Made by a program: the position numbers and the translations under genes. Positions 26,601-35,393 of a DNA stretch of 64,000 nucleotides are shown piece by piece. How positions within the stretch are numbered: position 1 is the first letter of the stretch; each line of letters begins with the position of its first letter. Below the pieces are notes generated by a model that saw only the letters and a program-made list of their open reading frames with translations, was not told where the DNA came from and did no database searches. Source of the DNA: Endozoicomonas elysicola (GTDB lineage: Bacteria; Pseudomonadota; Gammaproteobacteria; Pseudomonadales; Endozoicomonadaceae); contig NZ_JOJP01000001.1 of assembly GCF_000710775.1 (NCBI RefSeq), positions 1,627,825 through 1,691,824 of the forward strand. Reading direction: 5' to 3'.

Positions 26601-26692
26601 TTCTTGTAAGCCTGTAGGCCTGCAATGATCAGCACGATGACTAGCACCAGGGCCGTGCGGTTATTGTTTATCGTCGCTCGGGTAATATTCAT
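23636..26692 (-). CDS. RND efflux transporter, inner-membrane permease subunit
   Basis: 1018 residues with the RND layout: TM1 at about 10-30, a periplasmic porter domain, TM2-6, a second porter domain, and TM8-12 near the C-terminus. TM4 reads 'GMLVDNGIVMAES', keeping the first of the two AcrB aspartates (Asp407) but with Asn for the second; TM10 reads 'SLAGIVINNAIVLLERI', with Asn where AcrB has Lys940. This altered proton-relay set belongs to a divergent RND branch, so drug specificity should not be inferred from AcrB. Its start overlaps the adaptor stop by 4 nt (ATGA). No outer-membrane channel gene is adjacent. Confidence 0.93.
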   Translation of the reverse strand: MNITRATINNNRTALVLVIVLIIAGLQAYKNLPRAYDPGFVIRVAKVITHFPGASPERVEQLITDKLEKVIQEIPELDFVKSTSRTGISIITVSIQESYTNMRPIWDNLRRKIESAAKDMPDGVIGPEVNDEFGDVFGIVVTLTGPEFTYAELKDIADQARDEFLRVPEVAKVEIYGAQEERIFIEYNNARLSELGLSPTQLMQMLENRNIVVPGGAITLDMERIELEPSGNFESVDDIRHTIVSIPGSNNVVYLEDIATVKRGYVDPASSKVHSSGQQALGLGLSMREGGNNIRMGEQVQEVLNYLNQTYPIGIDFNVINFSPKEVEDKVNDFVSNLIQAVLVVAAVMLVALGPRTGLIVASLIPMSMISAMLVMSFFDIGLDQISLAALIIALGMLVDNGIVMAESIMVQMNNGKKPVEAAIDSASELRVPLLTSSLTTAAAFLPIYLAESAVGEFTASLFLVVTITLLCSWLLSMTLIPLLCVQFLKPKKESTDYNRGFYQRYRELLTWVLKHRVISLAATAVLFAVVMSGFKYVPKIFFPPSDRLYFKTELELPLGTAIERTEAIIKELEAFITEEMKINGARTEGVISWISHIGTGGPRFVLQHSPEPASPNYAMMVINTTSSDAIGGMIDKLDSYAFDNFPDLQITSRRIESGVSITNPVEIRLYGKETDQLFSLVEQLKAEMAQINGLKNISDDWGQRIKKLKVVINQSRALRVGATSQDIAISLQSGLSGLELTQYREGEDAIPVLLRSVEADRQDIDKLETLSVYIQSTGESVTLKQVADIEVVWEPAQILRRDGLKTVSVGAQLTPGMTAAEGFAQLQPWLDEHSHRWPAGYRYELGGEAESSGKANQSIGEKLPMAAFLILILLVAQFNSLRKPAIILATIPLGMIGVIIGLLTAQSFFGFMTLLGVISLAGIVINNAIVLLERIKYEIDDNGLSAQEAIIVAAQRRLRPILLTTATTVLGMIPLYLGGGEMWEPMAVAIIAGLLFSTILTLGLVPVLYSLFYRVKY

Positions 26693-27768
26693 CGCGCAGC
26701 CCCTTCCTGGAGCCGAACTTTCATACCCTCACTCATCTGACTCATGCCAGCGGTAACGACCCGATCGCCAATTGTCAGCCCGGTTTCAACAATAATCCCC
26801 TGTTTCGAAAGGCTTCCAGTGGTGACTGCTTTGCGCAAAATGGTTCCGGTTTCATCTTTTTCATCATTCACCACGTAGACGAAACGGCCATTTTTATCCT
26901 CCATGACGGCATAAGCCGGGATTAGAATAATGTCGCTGTTCGGTGTTTTCTGCTCGGCCCTTACGACGACAGACATCCCTGGCAGCACAAGATGGTTTTC
27001 AATAGCGGGCATGGCAAATGTCATGGTGTAGGTTTGGGTGCTTTCATCTGCCTGTGTTGAGGTTTCTCTCAGAGTTAACGGAAACAGCCGTTCAGGGATC
27101 GAGCTGAAGCGTGCATGGAAGGTATAGTCCCCTTTGTGGTTTCTGGAGCGTACCAGCACACTTTCAGGCAGTTCCATTTCTACCAGAAGGGCAGAGGTAT
27201 CCTGCAGGGATACAATTTCCTGCTTGGCAGAAACCTCTTCGTAATTATCGATATAGCGTCGTGCAATCCGGCCATTAAAGGGAGCCCTGAGAACGGTGTA
27301 ATCCAGTTCTTGCTGAGCTGCCTGAAGCTGTGAGCTGGCTGTGCTGACTTTGGCTTTCAGGTTGTCCAGTTCAGCCCGGGCAATGGCTCCTGTCTCAATC
27401 AGTTTTTTTGCCCGTTCATAGTCAGCCTTGGCAACATCGTAGGAGGCCTGGCGGTCTTTTAATTTAATTTCAAAGTCCACTTGATCCAGTCGGGCTATTT
27501 CATCCCCTTCCTGAACAAATTCACCTTCCTTTACCAGAATGTCCTCAAGCTTGCCGGAAACCCTGAAGCTGAGATTGGCTTTTTGAACCGCATCAACAAC
27601 GGCGGGAAACTCTTTTATCCAGCCTGATTCAGGAGGGGTGACAATAATGGAGCGAACCGGGCGAAGTACTTCTTCCTGTTCAGGTTGCTCCTGATTGCAT
27701 CCTGAAATCAAACTGATGGTCAGAGCGGTTAGTATTATTTTTCCCCAAGACTTTTCTTTAAGCTTCAT
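26689..27768 (-). CDS. RND efflux periplasmic adaptor (membrane fusion lipoprotein)
   Basis: 359 residues from ATG 27768 (MKLKEKSWGK), which gives a canonical lipoprotein signal ending in the lipobox LISGC; the frame extends 10 codons upstream without support. Order: lipoyl half-motif (VSGKLEDILVKEGEFVQEGD), helical hairpin (about 100-160), second lipoyl half (YTVLRAPFNGRIARRYIDN), then beta-barrel. It links the pump to an outer-membrane channel of the TolC type encoded elsewhere. It is translationally coupled to the pump gene and is divergent from the CWC gene. Confidence 0.93.
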   Translation of the reverse strand: MKLKEKSWGKIILTALTISLISGCNQEQPEQEEVLRPVRSIIVTPPESGWIKEFPAVVDAVQKANLSFRVSGKLEDILVKEGEFVQEGDEIARLDQVDFEIKLKDRQASYDVAKADYERAKKLIETGAIARAELDNLKAKVSTASSQLQAAQQELDYTVLRAPFNGRIARRYIDNYEEVSAKQEIVSLQDTSALLVEMELPESVLVRSRNHKGDYTFHARFSSIPERLFPLTLRETSTQADESTQTYTMTFAMPAIENHLVLPGMSVVVRAEQKTPNSDIILIPAYAVMEDKNGRFVYVVNDEKDETGTILRKAVTTGSLSKQGIIVETGLTIGDRVVTAGMSQMSEGMKVRLQEGAAR

Positions 27769-27875
27769 CCCTACTCCGTGCATGGCGTTTCTGGTCATTA
27801 TTAGGTATATGGTATCAAAAAAATGTCATGGGAATGTTCTCCCATTGGTGCGGGTTTTACGTGGAATGAATTGTG

Positions 27876-28118
27876 ATGACTGATGTCAATGTTTGCCCCA
27901 GGTGTGGTCAGCCGAATCAGTGTGCCTCATCCGGGGGGGAATCGCTTGAAAATTGCTGGTGTATGAAAGCCCTGCGACCTGAGAGCGAGGTGGAGGTTCC
28001 GGTATTGCTCCCTGTTCCAAAAGAGATAACCAGTTGTTACTGTGAGCGCTGTCTGGAAAAAATAAAAAAGGAATCAAGTCGTGCTCAAAGTTCTGATGGT
28101 GAGTCTGTTAACGTTTAA
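27876..28118 (+). CDS. Cysteine-rich CWC-family protein
   Basis: 80 residues (GTG 27873 is one codon upstream). Eight cysteines in the CWC arrangement: CPRCG, CASSGG, CWCM, CYCERC. The domain is expected to bind zinc. It overlaps the start of the phospholipase-D-like gene by 38 nt, suggesting translational coupling. Function of the family is unknown. Confidence 0.8.
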   Translation: MTDVNVCPRCGQPNQCASSGGESLENCWCMKALRPESEVEVPVLLPVPKEITSCYCERCLEKIKKESSRAQSSDGESVNV

Positions 28119-29616
28119 TTTAATAGCCTGTGCCAGCTTGCCATCAGACTCTCTGGCAAAGCCATCCAATGCTCTGGAAACTGTCTCGGCCAAAGCGACG
28201 CGTATTGGCCTGTGGGTAGAAAATGATAATACCAATCAACCGGGGTTAAGTGGTTTTCATCCACTCTCAGATGGTCTGGATGCCCTTGTTGCTCGACTGG
28301 CGTTGATTGAAGCGGCGGATAAAACCATCGATGCCCAATATTACCTTTATCATGATGACCTGGTAGGTCAGCTGTTTCTGCAGTATTTGCTGAGAGCGGC
28401 CGACCGTGGTGTTCGGGTTCGTCTGTTGTTGGATGACTTATCCATCGCTAGCCTTGATAAGACGGTAGCTATTGCCAATGAGCACCCCTTCTTTGAAATC
28501 AGGCTGTTCAATCCATTGGCTACCCGTGGCTGGGGACGCTCTTTTCAGTTGCTGGCTCAGTTTGACCGAGCCAATCGGCGAATGCACAACAAAAGCTTTA
28601 TTGTTGATAACCAGCTGGCGATTCTGGGTGGGCGTAATATTGGCAATGAATACTATCGAAACAGTGCCGTTGAGTTTGCAGATCTGGATATGATCCATCG
28701 TGGCGTTGTTGTGCCACAAATTTCTAATGAGTTTGATCGCTATTGGAATAGTTCGTCAAGTTACCCAGCTGAGTCATTAATTAACCGGAGCGTAACTACT
28801 GATGATAAACAACGGCTTAATGATAAACTTGCCGATGCAGCTAACTCAGCGTCGGGACAAAAATATATTAAACGACTGAAACAGGCCTCACTGGTTGAGC
28901 ATATTGCCAGTGGAGAGATGCGCTGGTATTGGGGGGATGTTTCTGTTTATGCGGATGCACCTGAAAAAATACTGGCACCAGTTTCAGATCGTTCGACACA
29001 CTTAACCCCTCAACTATTCCCTTATATTGACAGTGCAGCCAGAGAACTGGTGATGTTTTCCCCCTATCTGGTACCGGGAAAAGAAGGCGTAACATTCTTC
29101 TCTGACCTGGTAAAAAGGGGCGTTAAGGTTGTACTGATTACCAACAGTCTGGCTTCAACAGACGTTGCTGTGGTCCATGCGGGATACAGTAAATATAGAA
29201 AAGATTTATTAGAAGCGGGTGTCCGGCTGATCGAAGTGAAACCCCATGCAGCAAAGGGCGAAATCCATAAAACCATCACTGGTTCCAGCAGGGCCAGCCT
29301 GCATGCCAAAACTTTTATTATTGATCGGCGCTATCTATTTGTGGGCTCTTTGAATCTTGACCCAAGGTCAGCACTGTTGAATACAGAAATTGGGGCCATC
29401 TATGACACGCCTGAGATGGCCGAAGACTTTATCTCTGGTCTGAGCCGGCTGGATCGGGGAGGATTTTGGGAGTTGAAACTGACGGAGAATGGCATTCAAT
29501 GGTTTGACTGTAATCCGGAATGCAGGGTTGTCAGCAATAAAGACCCTGAAAGTTCACTGTTTACCCGGGTGGGGATTTTTATTCTCTCTTTGCTGCCAAT
29601 TGAGCAGCAGCTGTAA
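28081..29616 (+). CDS. Phospholipase D-family lipoprotein (cardiolipin synthase ClsC-like)
   Basis: 511 residues from GTG 28081, with AAGGA about 8 nt upstream. Lipoprotein signal with lipobox LIACA near residue 17. Two HKD motifs: 'RMHNKSFIVDNQLAILGGRN' (about 175-195) and 'SLHAKTFIIDRRYLFVGSLN' (about 405-425). Both catalytic HxK sites are intact. Likely reaction is phosphatidyl transfer between phospholipids, as in ClsC; hydrolase activity is also possible. It overlaps the CWC gene and is followed at 7-50 nt by the enoyl-CoA hydratase-like gene. Confidence 0.9.
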   Translation: MLKVLMVSLLTFNLIACASLPSDSLAKPSNALETVSAKATRIGLWVENDNTNQPGLSGFHPLSDGLDALVARLALIEAADKTIDAQYYLYHDDLVGQLFLQYLLRAADRGVRVRLLLDDLSIASLDKTVAIANEHPFFEIRLFNPLATRGWGRSFQLLAQFDRANRRMHNKSFIVDNQLAILGGRNIGNEYYRNSAVEFADLDMIHRGVVVPQISNEFDRYWNSSSSYPAESLINRSVTTDDKQRLNDKLADAANSASGQKYIKRLKQASLVEHIASGEMRWYWGDVSVYADAPEKILAPVSDRSTHLTPQLFPYIDSAARELVMFSPYLVPGKEGVTFFSDLVKRGVKVVLITNSLASTDVAVVHAGYSKYRKDLLEAGVRLIEVKPHAAKGEIHKTITGSSRASLHAKTFIIDRRYLFVGSLNLDPRSALLNTEIGAIYDTPEMAEDFISGLSRLDRGGFWELKLTENGIQWFDCNPECRVVSNKDPESSLFTRVGIFILSLLPIEQQL

Positions 29617-29667
29617 TACAGTATGGACGACAGAATAATGACAATAGAGTTTCAGGGAGTTAGACCC

Positions 29668-30420
29668 ATGTCAGATCAGAATCACATTCTGGTTGAGAAG
29701 CAGGATGATATCCTGACGATCCGTTTCAACCGTTCAGATAAAAAGAATGCGCTGACCACAGCCATGTACGCTTCGATTCTTGAAGCGCTGGTCGCGGCTG
29801 ATCAGGATGAGACTGTTAAGGTTATTCTCTTTGCTGCCCAGCCCGATATGTTCACTGCGGGTAATGACCTTAAGGACTTTCTGGCTCAGGATGCCGCTGA
29901 AGAACCAGAAGCGATGAAAATGCTACGCCAGCTTGCGGTACAGAAAAAGCCGATTGTGGCAGCAGCCAGCGGTATTGCGGTGGGTATTGGCGTGACCCTG
30001 CTGCTTCATTGTGACCTGGTTTATGTGGGCGAAAAAACTCGATTACGCTTACCCTTTGTGAATCTTGCGGTAGTACCAGAAGCTGCTTCAAGTTTGCTGT
30101 TGCCAGATATTATGGGACGGCAGCGGGCATCTGAGCTGCTGATGCTGGGTGATTTTTTTGATGCTCAGCGCGCCCGTGAATATGGCATAGCTAATGCCGT
30201 AATTGCCAATGAAGAAGTCTTTGAATATGCCCTGGCAAAGGCCAAAGAACTGGCAGCAAAGCCTCGTGAAGCGCTGTTGCTGACCAAGCAGCTTATCACC
30301 AAGACCCGCCGTCGCGATGTTCAACAGCGTATTGATGATGAAGGAGTCATCTTTGGTGAGCGAATGGTTTCCGAAGAAGCCCGACAGGTAATGGGCGCCT
30401 TTTTTTCAGGTAAGTCTTAA
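29668..30420 (+). CDS. Enoyl-CoA hydratase/isomerase family protein
   Basis: 250 residues from ATG 29668 (MSDQNHILVE), with GGAG 8 nt upstream; the frame extends 15 codons further. Crotonase fold signs: 'FTAGNDLKDF' (oxyanion strand), 'GIAVGIGVTLLLHCDLVY', and 'FVNLAVVPEAASSLLLP'. The VPEAxSS glutamate is the single acid seen in delta3,delta2-enoyl-CoA isomerases, and the hydratase-type second Glu is not evident, so isomerase activity is as likely as hydration. Fatty-acid beta-oxidation role inferred. DMT exporter gene follows 15 nt later. Confidence 0.88.
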   Translation: MSDQNHILVEKQDDILTIRFNRSDKKNALTTAMYASILEALVAADQDETVKVILFAAQPDMFTAGNDLKDFLAQDAAEEPEAMKMLRQLAVQKKPIVAAASGIAVGIGVTLLLHCDLVYVGEKTRLRLPFVNLAVVPEAASSLLLPDIMGRQRASELLMLGDFFDAQRAREYGIANAVIANEEVFEYALAKAKELAAKPREALLLTKQLITKTRRRDVQQRIDDEGVIFGERMVSEEARQVMGAFFSGKS

Positions 30421-30435
30421 CCCGGTTTTCTGAAC

Positions 30436-31341
30436 ATGACTGGCCATGGAGAGGTTCTGAAAGGGGTTCTGTTTGCCATCGTATCATCACTGGTAGCCAG
30501 CACGGCCGGGGCTGCCAGTAAGATGATTGCTGATGTTGTCCCGGTTACCACTATTGTTTTGTTCCAGTATGGGCTTTGTCTGCTGCTTCTGGTGCCCATG
30601 TTGTTGCGTTATCCATTTAGCCACTGGTCTACCCGGCGCCCAGGCGCACATTTGTTAAGAGGGTGTGCTGGCTGGCTCTGCTTTTATGCTTATTATCTGG
30701 CTATCAAGCATATTCCGCTGGTGGATGCCGCACTGTTAAGAAATACAGCGCCTCTATTTGTTCCACTGCTGGTTTGGGGGTGGATGAAGGTGGTGGTTTC
30801 AAAGAGCCATTGGCAGCCGTTGATACTTGGCTTTGTAGGCGTTGTTCTGATTTTGAAGCCGGAACTGGAAGGTGTTGAGACATGGCATCTGATTGGTCTG
30901 ATTTCCGGATTATCCCTGGCATTATCGATGGTTGGAACTCGAGTACTGTCAAACACTGAACCAGCCAGTGTGATTCTGTTTTATTATTTTCTGATTGCTT
31001 TTCTCTGCAGTTTGCCTTTGGCGATTATGGAATGGCGGTCGATTCCTCTCTGGACATTACCCTTTTTGCTATACATTGGTATCTCTATATCCCTGACCAT
31101 GTGGTGCTATACACAGGCATACACACTGGCTAAAGCTTCAATTGTTGCACCGATTAACTATTCTGGTGTTGTGTTTGCCGGGATGCTGGGGTGGCTTATC
31201 TGGGGGCATGTTCCTGATGTTATTGCACTTGTCGGTATTGTGCTGGTAGTTGGCGCAGGCTTGTTATCTTCATGGATTGGTTTTAGTTCTGGCAAGCCTG
31301 ACAGGTCTATGAATGCTTTATCCAACGCATCATTAAAATGA
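30436..31341 (+). CDS. EamA/DMT-family transporter
   Basis: 301 residues with ten hydrophobic segments in two repeated halves, the EamA (DUF6) plan. It starts 15 nt after the enoyl-CoA hydratase gene, so probably co-transcribed. Family members export amino acids, purines or other metabolites; the substrate is not predictable. The tail (KPDRSMNALSNASLK) is cytoplasmic. Confidence 0.9.
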   Translation: MTGHGEVLKGVLFAIVSSLVASTAGAASKMIADVVPVTTIVLFQYGLCLLLLVPMLLRYPFSHWSTRRPGAHLLRGCAGWLCFYAYYLAIKHIPLVDAALLRNTAPLFVPLLVWGWMKVVVSKSHWQPLILGFVGVVLILKPELEGVETWHLIGLISGLSLALSMVGTRVLSNTEPASVILFYYFLIAFLCSLPLAIMEWRSIPLWTLPFLLYIGISISLTMWCYTQAYTLAKASIVAPINYSGVVFAGMLGWLIWGHVPDVIALVGIVLVVGAGLLSSWIGFSSGKPDRSMNALSNASLK

Positions 31342-31441
31342 ATTTACAAGTGACGGATGATTTTATTAAAAGGAACTAAAGTGTAAATGACTTCTCTAAA
31401 CTCTCGCGTAATTGATAGGGTTTTTCAGGAGTTATAGTATT

Positions 31442-34400
31442 TTGCCGGTGGAATTATCTATTCAGCCAATGACGGACTTGGAAAGGTCTGTTCTGGCAGA
31501 TGAAACGTGCTTGTATAAACATATTGGTAAATTTTCTTCCCGCTATGTATCCGATGGTTTGTTATATTCCGAATTAAGGTTGCCTGATAATATACGTGAT
31601 TCATTATTGCCGCCACTCCCTTTTTTGCAATTGACTCAGCGCTGTTGTGTTGGACGAATTAATTATTTTGATAGAGATGAATCCCATCAATGGACGATTG
31701 ATCAAGTTATGATTGCTGCCTTGGGTCAGAAAAAAAAACCGGATGAGTTAAGAGTTCACCTGGCACCAGCTTCGGGTATAAATCCTGACTTGAAAGACAA
31801 GGATGACTCTCTATTTATAAGAGAAAGTGATGCCAAATCAGGACTTCCAAATGTAAAGGTATTTGAATGCTTAATAAACTCGGCATCAAAGGTGGGTAGC
31901 TATCTTGGGGTTTACAATCCGTATAACCAAACCCATAAGAGTGCAAGTATTGAGTACCAAACTGGCCAGTACATGATATTAGCGTGTGGCGATGGAGTCG
32001 TATTGAAAAACGTGATATCTGATGAGGGGGAGCAGTATTGGGAGCGTGTAGCCAAGTATTCTCACGTAACCAAAAGCGTACAGATGAATCCCTTGCTACA
32101 GGAAAATCTGGATAGTGCCCATAAAACTGTCAGTAATGGTGCGTATTATCTTCCTGTCAGAGCTGTTTTGGATTTATCTGAAGTAAAGAGAAAGTCAAGA
32201 AAGTCTCCACCGCTCTTTATTTGTGGGACAGGGAAAGATGAAAACTCTTTGAAGTCTTTTAAAGAAACAGTGTCAAAATCTCTCTCAGATCCTGGTGCAA
32301 AGGTAGGCCTTAGCATGCTTTTTATGAACTCCAGGGCTTCGCACATGACTATGGTCAGGCTTATTCAGATGGAAGGTAAAATTGTTGTTTATTTGCATGA
32401 AACGATACTTCCTGAATGCCCTGTAGCAACGGAGATAAGACATTTTGTAATTAATGGGGTGTCACAGGCGATAAAGTCTGTGCGTAATCATCATCCTCTT
32501 TGTTTTTTAACTACGCCGGCTTCTGAGTATCTTCAGGCAGACTATAAGAGCTGTACGACAATTGCCATTAAAGTATTGGTGGCTTTTGATAAGCCCAGAA
32601 ATAATCTTGATTCATCTCTTGTTAGCTTAGCAACTAACGACCAGTCCACTCCTGTTGCCGTTAATTATCATGCCTTTGATGCGGTGAATTCAGAGGAAAA
32701 ACCAAGGAAAGGATGGCTGCTTGATAAAGATGTAAGAGTAGGAGGGGTTTTATTGACATCATTACCTGCTGTTCTTTTGAAAATGTATCAAGGGCGTCAG
32801 GATAAACTTTCTAATAGTCAAAAACGAACTGTTGTCAGTTATGCCAAGAATTTAACATTGGAACAATATTATAAAAAACACAGTTTTAAAGGTTCCGACA
32901 GCGAGCAATTATTAAATGTCGCTGCCTCTGGGAAGGCGGATAAGTATTTTGTGCTATGGAAAGATATGCTCAGGAATTTCACGCCGTTATTTCGGAAGGC
33001 TCTTGATGATAATTTTGACAGGATTTCTAAAGATGTGATTAATCGTTGGTTAGCAAAGTCGATGTGTGGTCATGTTGAAATTAGTGCAAAAGATTTAAAA
33101 ATGCTGAAGCTATATAGAAACTTTATGACTAAAGAAGCAGATATACACTTATGGCCTGAGGATATGGTGCGGCAGTGGTGGTTTGAAAAAAAAGATCTTA
33201 AAGTTTGGTTGGTTAAAATAACATCAGATAAAGAAACTAGTGATTTAAATAAGTTATTAAGGCTCTGGTGTCAGTACATTAACGATAACTTGGACCCTAA
33301 GTCTGAAGTCGGAATGCTTTGGGTTGGTAAAGATGTTGAGTTTGTTGTTGATCGTCTTGAAGGCAGGTTGTCACTATTTCCAGGCAGGTGGAAGTCTGAT
33401 TACAGTTTTCATTATGGCGAAAAAATTTATAGAGAGCCGAGTTGTCCTTTAGAGTACACAGTGGATAAGAACGTTGAAGCTGGGTATACAAACAGTTTTG
33501 TTGTGAGAACTGCTATAAAGGAGTCTAAAACTGAATCTCAGCGTTTTAATCGAATTGTCATGTCATTTCCCAGATTCTTAGTAAATGAGAAGCCTTTTTA
33601 TGATTCTGGCTCTGAGACATCAGAAGCAATATTAGAGTCGGTGCCAGCATTGGCGTATTCAAGTGAGGCAGAGTCCATCAATGGCTCCTGGTCAGATACT
33701 TCGGTCGCGAAAGTAAAATCGGAGGGGAGCATAGCAAGCGAGAAGTCACTTTATGATGTTAGTTCTGACACGTGTGAAGCAATATTGGATCCCGTGTCAG
33801 TATTGCCGTATTCAAGTGAGGAAGAACCCACCAACGGTCCTTGGTCAGATACTTCGACAGTGATGTCTGCACCGGTTGGTGTCCAGGATCGTTCATTCCC
33901 CTTTGACGTAGCTGAAGAACCATCAAGGTTAGAATTGAAATCAAGTGCTTCACAGCAGGGAGTGGGCGACTGGTTATCAATGTCAGAAAGATCAGAATTG
34001 ATCGATATTGAAGGAAGTTCTGAGGGGAATAATTCAGATATTTCAGGGTTTCTTCAGTACTCTAGTCAGGTCAAACCTTCAACTCCAGATAAACCAGAGC
34101 CCATCGACTTGGAAACCATACTTCTGGAGCCAGAAACCAGTGCAAGCTATTCTAGTGCAACAGCTGAGTCAGTGGCCAGTTGTCAGGCTGGCCGAGAGAC
34201 ATTGGGTGATATTGTCAGGGAGAAAACCTTACCTATTATTCTATTCCATAAATCAACTAGAGAAATATTAAGAGCACGGGAGTATATGGAGAAGCGTTCG
34301 CAGGCTTATCAGAAACAGTTTCCAGCAGAACATGAGGAGTTTCTGAAGAGTTTGAGAGCTCAAGCCATGCAGCCAGTCAAAAGGGAGCGGTCTGAACCGG

Positions 34401-35083
34401 AAGGAGATTCATCCTGTTCTGTACAAAAGAAACAATGTCTTACTCCGAATGTACATAATGCGCGCCAGTCTTTTGAGGCAGTTCTAAAAAGAGCAGCTGA
34501 AAAGCATCAAGTTATGGGTAACTGTTATCGGCCCTTACCAACTAAGCAGTCAGGAAAAAACGATATTTATCTCCAGGGTTTAACTCAAGTCCATGATGCC
34601 CCCCCTCCTATGATGAAAATCTTGGAAACTGGTACCTCCATGGCCGCTGGAGAAGGTGTGCCATCTGATCTTGCAATGCGGGCAAATTCATTAAGGAAAA
34701 AAATAGAAAAGAGTGAATGGAAGCTGGAGTTTAAGACTCTTTCCATGACCCTTAACGGTCAATGGAAGCTGGATGGTACATCTACGGCCAAAGCAAGCAA
34801 TAAGTCAAAGATTCTCAAACAGGCGGTACAGAAAATCTGTGATATTTCTAATAGGACAAATGAGCTCGATAATTTTTTGGGACTTCAGAACGTGTTTGCT
34901 TTTCCTGATTTAAATAGAACACAGAAGGCAAACCTTAAAATTTCTTATACACTCGATTATCTTTTTCAAATTTTGAACTCTGTTGGTGCTCCGGTTAATA
35001 ATGAACCTTTAGACATTATTAAAGCTGCAAAGATCTTTATTGTTCAGAATTATCATAAGATTGGTTATGAGCCTATGCAATAA
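31442..35083 (+). CDS. Very large unknown protein with YopJ/CE-clan-like catalytic signature
   Basis: About 1213 residues from TTG 31442, with AGGAG 10 nt upstream; the frame also includes TTG 31412 and ATG 31469. No signal peptide. Residues His301 (RASHMTMVRL), Glu320 (YLHETILPE), Gln365 and Cys371 (LQADYKSCTTIAI) show the order H-E-Q-C. His-to-Glu is 19 residues, as in YopJ (His109-Glu128), and Gln-x5-Cys matches Ulp1/YopJ-type enzymes. A Ser/Thr-acetyltransferase or deubiquitinase-like effector is a hypothesis. Residues 716-805 carry two imperfect 39-residue repeats in an acidic Ser-rich stretch. A basic patch (VKRERSEPEGDSS, VQKKQ) lies near 980-1000. Composition is AT-richer than the neighbours, and both flanks are intergenic. 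Alternative: a structural protein without catalysis. Confidence 0.6.
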   Translation: MPVELSIQPMTDLERSVLADETCLYKHIGKFSSRYVSDGLLYSELRLPDNIRDSLLPPLPFLQLTQRCCVGRINYFDRDESHQWTIDQVMIAALGQKKKPDELRVHLAPASGINPDLKDKDDSLFIRESDAKSGLPNVKVFECLINSASKVGSYLGVYNPYNQTHKSASIEYQTGQYMILACGDGVVLKNVISDEGEQYWERVAKYSHVTKSVQMNPLLQENLDSAHKTVSNGAYYLPVRAVLDLSEVKRKSRKSPPLFICGTGKDENSLKSFKETVSKSLSDPGAKVGLSMLFMNSRASHMTMVRLIQMEGKIVVYLHETILPECPVATEIRHFVINGVSQAIKSVRNHHPLCFLTTPASEYLQADYKSCTTIAIKVLVAFDKPRNNLDSSLVSLATNDQSTPVAVNYHAFDAVNSEEKPRKGWLLDKDVRVGGVLLTSLPAVLLKMYQGRQDKLSNSQKRTVVSYAKNLTLEQYYKKHSFKGSDSEQLLNVAASGKADKYFVLWKDMLRNFTPLFRKALDDNFDRISKDVINRWLAKSMCGHVEISAKDLKMLKLYRNFMTKEADIHLWPEDMVRQWWFEKKDLKVWLVKITSDKETSDLNKLLRLWCQYINDNLDPKSEVGMLWVGKDVEFVVDRLEGRLSLFPGRWKSDYSFHYGEKIYREPSCPLEYTVDKNVEAGYTNSFVVRTAIKESKTESQRFNRIVMSFPRFLVNEKPFYDSGSETSEAILESVPALAYSSEAESINGSWSDTSVAKVKSEGSIASEKSLYDVSSDTCEAILDPVSVLPYSSEEEPTNGPWSDTSTVMSAPVGVQDRSFPFDVAEEPSRLELKSSASQQGVGDWLSMSERSELIDIEGSSEGNNSDISGFLQYSSQVKPSTPDKPEPIDLETILLEPETSASYSSATAESVASCQAGRETLGDIVREKTLPIILFHKSTREILRAREYMEKRSQAYQKQFPAEHEEFLKSLRAQAMQPVKRERSEPEGDSSCSVQKKQCLTPNVHNARQSFEAVLKRAAEKHQVMGNCYRPLPTKQSGKNDIYLQGLTQVHDAPPPMMKILETGTSMAAGEGVPSDLAMRANSLRKKIEKSEWKLEFKTLSMTLNGQWKLDGTSTAKASNKSKILKQAVQKICDISNRTNELDNFLGLQNVFAFPDLNRTQKANLKISYTLDYLFQILNSVGAPVNNEPLDIIKAAKIFIVQNYHKIGYEPMQ
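33587..33856 (+). repeat. Intragenic tandem repeat, period 153 bp
   Basis: Two copies (33587-33703 and 33740-33856) encode 39-residue units that begin EKPFYDSGSETSEAIL and EKSLYDVSSDTCEAIL and end SWSDTS / PWSDTS. The period of 153 bp (51 codons) keeps frame. The repeated units are acidic and rich in Ser and Glu, probably disordered. Confidence 0.8.
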
Positions 35084-35393
35084 CCTGATTTGGGGTTTGG
35101 GCTGGGAGAGGCTTGCGCTATTAGGCGTTTCATAGAATGACCTGATTTCTAATGGGCCTGAGCCAGATTTTTCCATGAAGCAATGATGATATTACAGATA
35201 ATGCAGCAGGCATGATGACCAGGCTGTTTGTGCGCCCAGCATTCCAGTCATTTTCTGGAAGCTTGTGAGCATACTGAATCGCATATACAGCGGGCTATTT
35301 TTCGTTGATTTAAACGGCAGTAACAAAGAGATGGTTATCATCCCAATCTTTCATCATCTGGATGATTTTGTGTTTCAACCGTTACATTAAGTA
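35084..35393. other. Intergenic, 310 bp
   Basis: I see no gene, tRNA or clear hairpin in this stretch between the large unknown gene and the convergent gene at 35,394. It could contain decayed coding sequence, but no frame is convincing. Confidence 0.4.

Noticed and set aside
35084-35393. Possible transposase remnant
   Set aside because: No frame gave a recognisable transposase stretch and no terminal inverted repeats were found.
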